A DNA stretch of 64,000 nucleotides from Tenacibaculum todarodis. GTDB taxonomy: Bacteria > Bacteroidota > Bacteroidia > Flavobacteriales > Flavobacteriaceae. Of this stretch, positions 1 through 8,800 are shown in pieces. The notes under the pieces were generated by a model. The model saw only the letters and a list, made by a program, of their open reading frames with translations, had not been told where the DNA came from and made no database searches. The DNA is taken from contig NZ_CP018155.1 of assembly GCF_001889045.1 (NCBI RefSeq), positions 2,955,214 through 3,019,213 of the forward strand. The letters are read 5' to 3'. Within the stretch, counting starts at the first letter, position 1. The number at the start of each line of letters is the position of its first letter. Both the position numbers and the translations under genes were made by a program.

Positions 1-1
1 T

Positions 2-790
2 TCACCAACCATTAAATCTACATTTAATGAACAATATAGAATGCATCCAAAAATCAACAATGTAATTAAACAATTTTACTTGGATGAAGGTGGTTTGGAA
101 CCTGGAAAACCTATAAAGGAAAATGCAAATGACCCAAATCTAAATAATCCATTTTCTAGACATCACGGATTTTTGCTTAATAAATTTATTAATCCAGATA
201 TTCATACTATTTGGGTTAATGTGGATGAACCAGAAGAATTAAGCGGAACATCAAGAATAAATAATTATGAAATTGAAGCTGTTGAGCTAGTTATAAAACT
301 TCTTAAAATATCAAATGGATTTGAAGCGTATATGAAACACTGGGAGAACAGTAATGACCAAAATAAGATTCAAGAAGAAAAAGAAATTGGTTTAATTAGT
401 TTTTACGGCCATCAAGTATCTAAATTGAAAGAAGTTGCTTTAAAAGCAAGAAACAAATATGATATTCCAATTCGATTAAATACTGTCGATAAATTTCAAG
501 GTATGGAAAGAAACATCATTATTGTTTCAACAGTAAGGAGTGATAAAAAGATAGAAAACGGAATAACCAAAACGAACAAAGATATTGGTTTTGCTAAATC
601 ACCTAAACGATTAAATGTAGCTCTATCAAGAGCCAAACGCTTATTAATAGTCGTTGGTAATAAAAATATGTTTTATAGATTTAAAGATAAAAATGGAAAC
701 CAAATTTATAAAAATGTAATTGACACCATAAACAATGAAGGAATTGTAGTTGATTTTAGTGACCTAAAAAAAGAATTCGGAAATGACTGA
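2..790 (+). CDS. Upf1-like superfamily 1 helicase, C-terminal part (5' end outside window)
   Basis: The reading frame is open from base 2 and the first visible residues include EQYRMHP, the classic motif of Upf1/Dna2-like SF1 helicases, so the gene starts left of the window. It should not be read as starting at the ATG at 41. Later motifs fit the AAA_12 C-terminal helicase domain: GLISFYGHQV, then RLNTVDKFQGMERNIIIVSTVRS (motif V region) and RLNVALSRAKRLLIVVGN (motif VI with the arginine). The family unwinds nucleic acid with ATP. The stop overlaps the start of the next gene by 8 bases, so the two are probably translationally coupled. Its partners are a PIN nuclease-like protein and a Ycf46-like ATPase, which suggests a nucleic-acid quality control or conflict role (inference). 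Confidence 0.85.
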   Translation, partial: SPTIKSTFNEQYRMHPKINNVIKQFYLDEGGLEPGKPIKENANDPNLNNPFSRHHGFLLNKFINPDIHTIWVNVDEPEELSGTSRINNYEIEAVELVIKLLKISNGFEAYMKHWENSNDQNKIQEEKEIGLISFYGHQVSKLKEVALKARNKYDIPIRLNTVDKFQGMERNIIIVSTVRSDKKIENGITKTNKDIGFAKSPKRLNVALSRAKRLLIVVGNKNMFYRFKDKNGNQIYKNVIDTINNEGIVVDFSDLKKEFGND

Positions 791-2999
791 TGATTTAGAC
801 TACAACATATTCAAAGCAATAGAACAAGATAAAAAACTAACAGAAATATATCTTGGCTATAAACCTTTTGACTGGTTTTTTACAAAAACAAAGTATTCTG
901 CAACTTGCACTGAAGCAGTTGAATTCACATTATTTGACAAAACTATTTGTGGTTTACTAAACATTGAAAGCTTGTTAAGTTTTGAAGATATAGGCGAAAT
1001 TTTAGGTTTTAATGTAATAGACAATCCTTCTCAAAAAAAATATAAAGATTATGCCGAATATGAAATCTTGAAAGATGCCTTACAAAGTTTAGAAGAATTT
1101 GAAATGATAACTACTGGAGATAATTCTTATTCTTATTGTCAATTGACAGATATAGGAAAAGAATACTTTCAAAAAGGTAAAAAATTTAAAGTTCATACAA
1201 ATAAGCAGTTTGAATTATATTTTGACAATACAAATGACGACCATTCAATAGCAAAAGATAATTTTGAGTTTTTGAAAAGTGTTAATACTGAAGAAAACTC
1301 AATTAATTCTAGGATTAATTATGAAGATGAACAACTATTAAAAACATTTGCCGAAAATCAAATCCCTGAAATTTATAATGTTAAAAAAATGAATTCTTTT
1401 AAGGATTCTGTTCTAATCGAGAAAGAGCATAAATCAGTAACGTTATATGCTGTTTTTTTAGTTGACGTAAGTTCTGGAAAATATAGAACTCTTGTTTATG
1501 AAGATAATTCAAAGTCAATTAACACATATTTCTCTTCATATTTGAACAAAAACAGAGAAAACGCAGACAATTTATTTTTTCAAATTTTACAAAAGTATGG
1601 TATTTATCAAAATCCAACTTCTGATGATTTTTTATATAGAGAAGTATTAATTAAATCTCAAAAAGAAATTGAAAAAATAATAGCTGAGGATAAAAATATT
1701 TCTGAAAAAATAGCAAAAAACATCAATCAACTAAAATTTATCGAACCTTTTATGTTTATTGATAAATTAGATACAATTATCAAAAATTCAGAAAATGAAG
1801 TTTGGCTAATGTTTAATAAGGTATCAAAATTATTGATTGAAACTTTATCTAAAATCATTAATGACATTAACGATAAATACCTTTTTATTTATCTTCCAAT
1901 TAATGATGATTTAGAAACTGAATTAGAAGAGTTTAAAAGGAAGGTTTCGGAAACTTTAAATTCATATTTAATAATTGGCAACATCGATGAATTTAATGTT
2001 ATAACAGAAAAATCGAATAAAACATCTATATACAAAAAAGACAATTTCCCTTTAAAAATAAGTAGTAAATCAATCAAATATAAATTCGTTAGAAAACATA
2101 CCAATGTAGAAATCAAAGAGCACATTGATTCTTTTAGACAAGATTTTGCTGAAGAATATGTGGAAAATATAAGTAATGAAATCGACTCTCTAATTGCTGA
2201 AAAAATTAATAGTGATGACTTATCAAATTATAGTATTAAAGAAATTGAGGATATTGATTTTAAAATAAGCCCTTTTTATAATTCAACTGAACACAGTTTA
2301 ATTTTAAGTGAAATTAAAGAAAATAAGTTAGCATTGTTAAAGGCTGTAAAAAATGCAAGAAATAAGAAAATAGAATCCTTCATTGTGTCAATATTAGAGG
2401 AACTGAAAAGTTTAGAGTTATCTGATGAAAGAAAATTTAAAACTTTAAAAGCAAAAACGAATAAAGAGAAAGAAAAATTTGAAGAGATAGAATCAAGTCT
2501 GTTTCTAGACTTAGAAAAAAAGTTTTTACTTAAAGAGAAAGAGTTTGAACTAATAAAAAAGAGGAAATCAATAATTATTGACACAAATATCCTAATAGAA
2601 GAACCAAAAATAATAGATATAATTGGTTCGCTTCAAAATATCATTTTTTCTGCTAAAGTCATCGATGAACTAGACGGTTTAAAGAATAAAAGTGAAACAA
2701 AAAATAAAGCACAAGATGCAATTAGAGAAATTCGTAAACACCAAAAAAAGAGAAATATAAGTTTCAATACAAGTAAAGTTGATAACTTACCAGATGATTT
2801 AAATAAAAAATCACCTGATAATATGATTTTATCTGTTGCATTGCAATACCAAAAAAGAAATCCTATTCTTTTAACTAATGATAAGGGTTTGCAGATTAAG
2901 GCTGAAATGTTAGAGATACCTGCTAAAACAATTACCGAATTAACCTCTTTACTTTCTCTTAGCAAAAGAAATAAAACCAACAATAGAAAAAAACGATAA
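783..2999 (+). CDS. PIN-domain protein with long helical N-terminal region
   Basis: The 738-aa protein ends in a PIN domain (about residues 595-725): IIIDTNILIEEP supplies the first acidic residue, KVIDELDGLKNKSE the second, and ILLTNDKG the third (ND). PIN domains are Mg-dependent ribonucleases of toxins and RNA-processing enzymes, and this version resembles the PIN part of PhoH-type proteins. The first 590 residues are unrecognised, rich in Lys, Glu and Asn, and mostly predicted helix, with a likely coiled coil just before the PIN domain (about 520-590). The ATG overlaps the helicase gene end, and the next gene begins 1 base after the stop, so it belongs to a tight operon. That it cleaves RNA is inference from the family. 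Confidence 0.75.
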   Translation: MTDDLDYNIFKAIEQDKKLTEIYLGYKPFDWFFTKTKYSATCTEAVEFTLFDKTICGLLNIESLLSFEDIGEILGFNVIDNPSQKKYKDYAEYEILKDALQSLEEFEMITTGDNSYSYCQLTDIGKEYFQKGKKFKVHTNKQFELYFDNTNDDHSIAKDNFEFLKSVNTEENSINSRINYEDEQLLKTFAENQIPEIYNVKKMNSFKDSVLIEKEHKSVTLYAVFLVDVSSGKYRTLVYEDNSKSINTYFSSYLNKNRENADNLFFQILQKYGIYQNPTSDDFLYREVLIKSQKEIEKIIAEDKNISEKIAKNINQLKFIEPFMFIDKLDTIIKNSENEVWLMFNKVSKLLIETLSKIINDINDKYLFIYLPINDDLETELEEFKRKVSETLNSYLIIGNIDEFNVITEKSNKTSIYKKDNFPLKISSKSIKYKFVRKHTNVEIKEHIDSFRQDFAEEYVENISNEIDSLIAEKINSDDLSNYSIKEIEDIDFKISPFYNSTEHSLILSEIKENKLALLKAVKNARNKKIESFIVSILEELKSLELSDERKFKTLKAKTNKEKEKFEEIESSLFLDLEKKFLLKEKEFELIKKRKSIIIDTNILIEEPKIIDIIGSLQNIIFSAKVIDELDGLKNKSETKNKAQDAIREIRKHQKKRNISFNTSKVDNLPDDLNKKSPDNMILSVALQYQKRNPILLTNDKGLQIKAEMLEIPAKTITELTSLLSLSKRNKTNNRKKR

Positions 3000-3000
3000 T

Positions 3001-3639
3001 ATGTCTTGTTTTGAAACATCTACTTTCCTAAAAAACCCTCAAGTTTTTAAAACAGAGGTTTTTATCGAAGCAGTTAAAAAATTTAATTGGGAATATGAAA
3101 TTAAAAGTGATAATGAAGTTGTTGTTACTAAAATACCAAACACAAATCTTCACGGAGAATATGCAATAAAAATTAAAAATGGAACAGTAACGTATAACAG
3201 TTATTACCTCAAAAATGGAAAAGAATTAATTAAAGAGTTACAGAGTGAATTTTTTGTTTTAAATGTCGAATACGCAAAAAAGACTATTCTTACTGAATTT
3301 GAAAGTGTTGGGTTTTCTCTAAAAAAAGACTACGACTTTGAACCAAATGAAGAAGTGAAAGAAAAGTTTTTTATGGTTGGATATTCTAAACTAGAAAATG
3401 AAGATGAAAAACGAACTGAAATAGAATTTTCAATCCTAAAGGATGGTACTATTATTTCTGATTCAAACTACATTCCATATGATGTCCACGAATTAGCAGA
3501 TAAAGCAATGGAAGGAATAGAAAAGGCATTCGGAAATACTAGAAGAGAAGGAATAGAAATAAAAAGAAAAGAAATACCAGTAAGATATAAAAATAAGTCA
3601 TACTGTAGTGCTTCAAATAAAATTATAGCAAAAAATTAA
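3001..3639 (+). CDS. Ycf35 (DUF1257)-like and DUF2997-like fusion protein
   Basis: The 212-aa protein appears to join two small domains. Residues 1-125 look like DUF1257 (Ycf35): an opening MSCFETS, a segment resembling the 'compute for the X-th column' phase (VFIEAVKKFNWEYEI), and FFVLNVEYAKKTILTEFESVGF. Residues 130-195 (EIEFSILKDGTIISDSNYIP, then a HELADKAMEGIEKAFG helix) look like DUF2997. In cyanobacteria and elsewhere DUF1257 and DUF2997 genes sit beside Ycf46-type ATPases, and the next gene here is exactly such an ATPase, which supports the call. Biochemical function is unknown. A C-terminal KKSYCSASNK tail is lysine-rich. The fusion of both domains in one chain is an inference from weak similarity read by eye. 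Confidence 0.55.
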   Translation: MSCFETSTFLKNPQVFKTEVFIEAVKKFNWEYEIKSDNEVVVTKIPNTNLHGEYAIKIKNGTVTYNSYYLKNGKELIKELQSEFFVLNVEYAKKTILTEFESVGFSLKKDYDFEPNEEVKEKFFMVGYSKLENEDEKRTEIEFSILKDGTIISDSNYIPYDVHELADKAMEGIEKAFGNTRREGIEIKRKEIPVRYKNKSYCSASNKIIAKN

Positions 3640-3643
3640 AACA

Positions 3644-5245
3644 ATGGAAAAATCATTTGAAGATTTAAAATATATGCTTGATGCTAATTACCCACTAATT
3701 TACCTTGCATCACCAGAATATGGTCGCATAATTCAAAAAGTTAGGAGCACAGCATTCAGAAAAGGATATACATTTAGCACTTGGGATATTGTTGATGGAT
3801 TACAAATCCATAATAAAGATGAAAATTCAAATAAATTAGATAAAGTCGAGAAACATCCGAATAATGGCGAAACTAAAAATCCTGATTCATTTCTTGAGTT
3901 TTTATTAAAAGGTAATAATGAGAACCAAGAATCAAAAGAGATTTTCATTATAGAAGATGCACATAAACAATTTAGAGATGAAAAATTTATAGTTCAACTA
4001 AGAAAACTTACTCAATATTTTAAAGTATTAAACAAACACTTACTGTTATTATCACCATTTTTTAAATTGCCTATTGAATTAGAAAAGTATGTGACAGTTC
4101 TAAATATGCCATTACCAGATAAAAACGATTTAGAAAAAAGGTTGAGAGTAATAACAAAGGATGAAGTTATAAATGATGATTTAAAAAACTTAATTCTTGA
4201 TGCAGGTGCTGGATTAACAGATGTTGAAGCTGATTTGGCTTTTCGCTTAGCAAAAGAAAAAGTTGGCTTAAATAGTAAAGATGCAATTAGAATTATTGCA
4301 AGTGAAAAAGAACAGATAATAAAGAAAAGTGGAATTCTAGATTATTATCATACAACAGAAAATTTAGATTCAAGTGTTGGTGGTTTAGACAGTTTAAAAG
4401 TTTGGTTAAAACAAAGAAGCAAAGCATTTGAAAGAAAGGCGAAAGTATTTGGTTTAAAAGAACCAAAAGGAATGTTGCTTTTAGGTGTTCCTGGAACTGG
4501 AAAAAGTTTAACAGCAAAGGCAATTGCTACAGAATGGAATCAACCCTTATTAAAATTAGACATAGGTAAAGTATTTCAATCAGAAGTTGGTAGTAGTGAA
4601 AACAACATAAGAAATGCTATAATGACAGCAGAAGCAATTGCGCCTTGTGTTTTGTGGATAGATGAAATCGAAAAAGGATTAAGTACTGCAGGTGGCGAAA
4701 AAGATGGAGGAACAAATTCAAGAGTATTTTCAACCATTTTAACTTGGATGCAAGAAAAAACAAAACCAGTTTTTGTAGTTGCAACTGCCAACAATATTAG
4801 CAATCTTCCACCTGAACTTTTAAGGAAAGGTCGTTTTGATGAAATCTTTTTTATAGACTTACCAACAAAAAAAGAAAGGAAAAATATATTTGAAATTCAT
4901 CTCAAGAAAAATAATCAATCAAATATAACTGACTTCAATCCAATAATTAATGAATCTAAATATTTCAATGGAGCTGAAATTGAAGAAACTGTAAAAGAAG
5001 CAATGTTTAAGGCATATATTGAAAACAATGAAGAACCAGCAATTAAATTATCACATCTAATTGAATCAGCCAAAGCAATTGTTCCTCTTGCAATCACAAT
5101 GAAAAATAAAATTGACGGATTAAGAGATTGGGCATCAACAAGAGCTAGACCAGCAAGTTCTGATACAGATAAAGAAGATTTAAAGAAAGATAAATCTAAA
5201 AATCAAACATTAACAAAAAGAGAAAAGGAAGAAGATATCTTTTAA
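3644..5245 (+). CDS. Ycf46-like AAA+ ATPase
   Basis: The 533-aa protein has a divergent N-terminal region (1-235) typical of Ycf46 and one classical AAA module (about 240-480). Visible motifs are Walker A GVPGTGKSLTAK, Walker B CVLWIDEIEKGL, sensor 1 FVVATANN and the arginine finger segment PPELLRKGRFDE. The tail (about 500-533) is highly charged. AAA proteins of this class form hexamers that remodel protein substrates; the substrate here is unknown. It follows the Ycf35-DUF2997 gene by 4 bases and closes the operon: a strong hairpin follows at 5268-5296. Together with the helicase and PIN protein it forms a four-gene unit of unknown function. Confidence 0.85.
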   Translation: MEKSFEDLKYMLDANYPLIYLASPEYGRIIQKVRSTAFRKGYTFSTWDIVDGLQIHNKDENSNKLDKVEKHPNNGETKNPDSFLEFLLKGNNENQESKEIFIIEDAHKQFRDEKFIVQLRKLTQYFKVLNKHLLLLSPFFKLPIELEKYVTVLNMPLPDKNDLEKRLRVITKDEVINDDLKNLILDAGAGLTDVEADLAFRLAKEKVGLNSKDAIRIIASEKEQIIKKSGILDYYHTTENLDSSVGGLDSLKVWLKQRSKAFERKAKVFGLKEPKGMLLLGVPGTGKSLTAKAIATEWNQPLLKLDIGKVFQSEVGSSENNIRNAIMTAEAIAPCVLWIDEIEKGLSTAGGEKDGGTNSRVFSTILTWMQEKTKPVFVVATANNISNLPPELLRKGRFDEIFFIDLPTKKERKNIFEIHLKKNNQSNITDFNPIINESKYFNGAEIEETVKEAMFKAYIENNEEPAIKLSHLIESAKAIVPLAITMKNKIDGLRDWASTRARPASSDTDKEDLKKDKSKNQTLTKREKEEDIF

Positions 5246-5257
5246 TCAAATAGCACC

Positions 5258-5598
5258 TTAGAAGAAAATTAGATACACAATTTTTGTGTATCTAATTCAT
5301 AATTAATTTTCCATTTCTAAAAAAGAAATAATTTCGCTCATCATATTCTCCCAAGCAAACCAGGATAACCAATTAAAATAGTTGGTTTCATCTTGTGGAC
5401 TAGGTCTGTTTACTAATTTACCACAATCGTATTCAAATTCATCTAAAATTTGTAATATCGATAAATGATATTTTTTAGCGAAAGCTACTGTGTCTTTATA
5501 ATAAATCATCCCAGGAACAGATCCGCTGTTTGCTGAGTAATAATCTTGTGGATATTTTTTTATTAATGTCCATTCTACATTGCCTTGTTTCAGTAATT
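5258..5598. repeat. 341-bp direct repeat, left copy
   Basis: Bases 5258-5598 are identical, position for position, to 22281-22621 (constant offset 17023, no gap). The repeat covers the terminator hairpin and the last 98 codons of the small 119-aa gene. Identity stops abruptly at both edges; upstream of 5598 the two gene copies differ at many bases. The sharp boundary suggests gene conversion or recent homologous recombination, not plain vertical duplication. Confidence 0.9.
5268..5296. terminator. Bidirectional terminator hairpin (left copy)
   Basis: A perfect 13-bp stem, attagatacacaa / ttgtgtatctaat, with a 3-nt loop lies between the convergent Ycf46-like gene and the small leftward gene. 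T-rich and A-rich flanks would let it stop transcription from both sides. An identical hairpin occurs at 22291-22319. Confidence 0.75.
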
Positions 5599-5662
5599 CC
5601 TTGTGAAAACCAGGAAACGAACTGTAATTTTCTAAAAACTTTTTTTTACTTAATTTAGACAT
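5303..5662 (-). CDS. Small acidic hypothetical protein, paralogue A
   Basis: The 119-aa protein (MSKLSKKKFLENYSSF...) is not recognised. It has no signal peptide and no membrane segment. It contains an aromatic-rich stretch (NYFNWLSWFAWENMMSEII) and a PQDYYSANSGSVPGMIYYKD segment. A second copy at 22326-22685 is identical from residue 22 onward and differs only in the N-terminal residues. The gene is transcribed leftward and ends at the shared terminator with the Ycf46-like gene. The conservation of the reading frame in both copies and an ATG preceded by an A-rich leader support a real gene. Function is unknown; small paired genes flanking a large operon could be immunity or regulatory genes, but that is speculation. 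Confidence 0.65.
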   Translation of the reverse strand: MSKLSKKKFLENYSSFPGFHKELLKQGNVEWTLIKKYPQDYYSANSGSVPGMIYYKDTVAFAKKYHLSILQILDEFEYDCGKLVNRPSPQDETNYFNWLSWFAWENMMSEIISFLEMEN

Positions 5663-5838
5663 AATTTGTATTTACATCTAAGGCTTTTATTAGTGTTTTT
5701 AGCTCTATAAAAACATGCTGTAAAAATAAAATTTTTATCAATGTTTAGAATAGAAGAAATTCGAAAAGAACAATTCAGTTATTAGTTTGTTCATTGTTTT
5801 CAATTAAACATTAATCTACAAAAAACACATAATCCCTT

Positions 5839-8800
5839 TTATAAGATTGAAAATATATCACTTTCATTTATTAACCCGATAGTATTTTCTACTTCAATTT
5901 TAAATTTATAGTAAATTATATTATCGTCTTCATCTAGTTCTTCTAATGAGTTTATATAATTATAAGTGATTATTGAATCATTAGATTCAATTGTTTGAAT
6001 TAATTCCCAATTATTAAATTCATTTAATATATAAACAAAATACTTGCCTTTATAACAACACTTGTCCCATGATAATTCAATATTATTTAATGACGTGAAT
6101 GTTTGCTTTGCAGGATCCAAATACGGTTTTGAGGGTGGATTTGTATCTATAATATTAGTTACAATAGTTTTGGATGATTTTGATTTGACAAATTCAATTT
6201 TATTATTACCATTATGGTCTTTATATTCTATTTTTCTAACAGTTATTAAATTATAATAGATAGGTTCGCCATAAGGTATCTGATCTAAGTCAGAAAAATC
6301 ATCTTCAATATAAAAAGGTTTTAATGTGTCAATACTTGACAATTCAATTTCTTTTACAGGTTCAATATCTCTAGGATTTAATGCTACAGCACTGTTATTA
6401 AGTCTATAAATTTGAATTTTATTAATGTTTTGACTTTCAACTATTTTATTAATTTCAAAGAGTACACTCGACTTAAAGTCATTTTCATAAGTAGGAAGTT
6501 TTACCGTTAAATTTTTAATAACTAAAGGGTTTGGTGGAGTTGTATTAATCAATTGAACAGGGCCAAGGAAATCACTTGCTTTACCAAACTTTAATGCTTT
6601 ATTCATTTCCCTAACTGTATAAACATATGCTGTATTTTTATTCATATTTCCATCCAAAGTGAAATCAGTAAATAAGATTTCCTTATCTGAAATTATCTTA
6701 GCCATTGGAGCCATATCAAACTCATCAGAACTCGGGTGTAATATTTTACCATTTTTATCTCTTAAATTTTGTTTCTTTGGTAAAGGTATATATGCACCAT
6801 CATTAATAAACTCAGTGATTATTGGGTGTTCCGTTAACGGTAACATACAGGTGGAAATTAAATATCTCATGCGCTTTTTCCATTCATCACTCCAAGGAGT
6901 TAAACCTGGGTTTTCATTATCTCCATTAATGACAATATCTCCATCTGGATTAGGAAAAGCGAAAGGATTACCATACAAGTCTGGAAATTCTTTAAAATCA
7001 CTAGTACTATCACAATCTAATTGCTCTAATTTATTACATTCTAGAGCAAGTAACCCTTTCCATCTATCTTGAAAATGATCATCTCCAGTAATTGGCAAAA
7101 TCCGTGGTAAAATATCTTCCTTTAAAGTTTTATTACTATATAAAATAGATAGAATTCTATTAATATCTGTTCTAAAAAATACAACTCCCCAAGGTTTCGC
7201 CTTAAATTTTGTTTTAAAAGAATATTGTGCTTTTCCATAGAAATTTGGCGGAGTTGCAAATAAAGGTCCAGTAGGTGGATCTGGTTGTTCTAACTTTATA
7301 ATCTCATTACCAAAAATAATAGCAGGAACACCAACTGGTGAAGAATATGGTATTGAATTGTTATCTAAAACATCATAATCTATAGTTTGTAATCCTATTA
7401 ATGTTTTTTGTTCCCCTTTTCCAATTTCTGGAAGAATTGTTGTTTCGTTAAATAAAGCAGCATTATCTGAACGCAAATACACTTTGTAAGATGGATAATA
7501 ATTAACGGATACATTTGAGCCTATTTTAATCTCTGGAGCAATATTAGCAATCTGTATTCTTTTATCTTGATAATTTATTGAGTCATAAGAATTTATTTTA
7601 TTTACTTGATTTGAATAACTTAAATCACTTGCTATTAATATAAGTTTTTGAGGTGGAATAGTTCCAACATTTTGTATTTCATCAATTTTTAATACTTTTC
7701 TTGCTTTTGTTCCTGTTGAATCATTAATAGCATGAACTCGAATAGTTCCCTTAAACCAATCAACAGATGATGTATTTGAATTATTATCTGGAGAAATAAA
7801 TTGAGGATGATGATCTAAAACTATATTGTTAAATTCAATCTTATAATAAGCAAACTCTTTTATCACATCATTATTAGCTTTATCTTTAACTCTATTATTA
7901 TCCTTATCAACCATGTACTCTATCATTGTATGATGACTAATATTACAATCATCCCAAAGTCCTCTAACTTTTATATCATTAGGGTTCTGTCCGTTTTCAT
8001 CTAAATAAGTTTCTGTTTTTACAGAAAAATCATTATTTATTAATTCAATTTCAAAAGACAGTTGATTATCATTTGGTGTTACTTTATCCTTCCAACTAAT
8101 TGAATTAGAAAAATTTTCTACTATTAAAAACGCATCATGCTCTGAAATTTCTGGTCCTTTATATCCTTGTGTTAATTGATAGTTATTATTTGAACTATTT
8201 AAATTAGCTACTCTTTGTTCATTTTTCTTAACCTTAATAGTAGGATAGGTACCATCGGTATTTACGGTTAGAATTTCTACAATCTCATATTGTTCAGAAG
8301 AATAAGAAAATAAACTACCTACATAATTGGGGTAATCATCTAAGTTAATTTTGGGTATTAAGATTTCACCTGTACTGTGATAATCAAAATCTTTTGTTTC
8401 AATGAAACAAAATTTAGAATCCGTATCATCATAAACGTTTTTTACACCTCCAATTATATTATCAGGAAATTTTTTACTGTGGAATATTCTAATTTTATTT
8501 CCCCAAGAATAATTTTTCTCTTGTACATGATTATAATCAAAAATTAATCGCACCAATGTTTTATCACCATTTATGCCTTTCAACCAATCTTGTTCATCTT
8601 TTGTAGTCAACATTGGTAGTCCTTCTTCTTGTATTAAATGAACATTAATATTTGAAGGAGGCATTAGAGTATTCTCTACATTAAATTTTGTTTCATTTGT
8701 GCTAACTTCATTAGATAGCACACTAGTTCTATAAAAGATATTTACAGGATATGAGTTGTAATGATTAAACCCTTCACTTTCAATTGCATGAATATAGTTT

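Noticed and set aside
2633..3019. 128-aa leftward frame opposite the PIN gene
   Set aside because: It is antisense to a conserved coding region and its hydrophobic, Leu/Phe-rich translation is the usual artefact of AT-rich sense codons.
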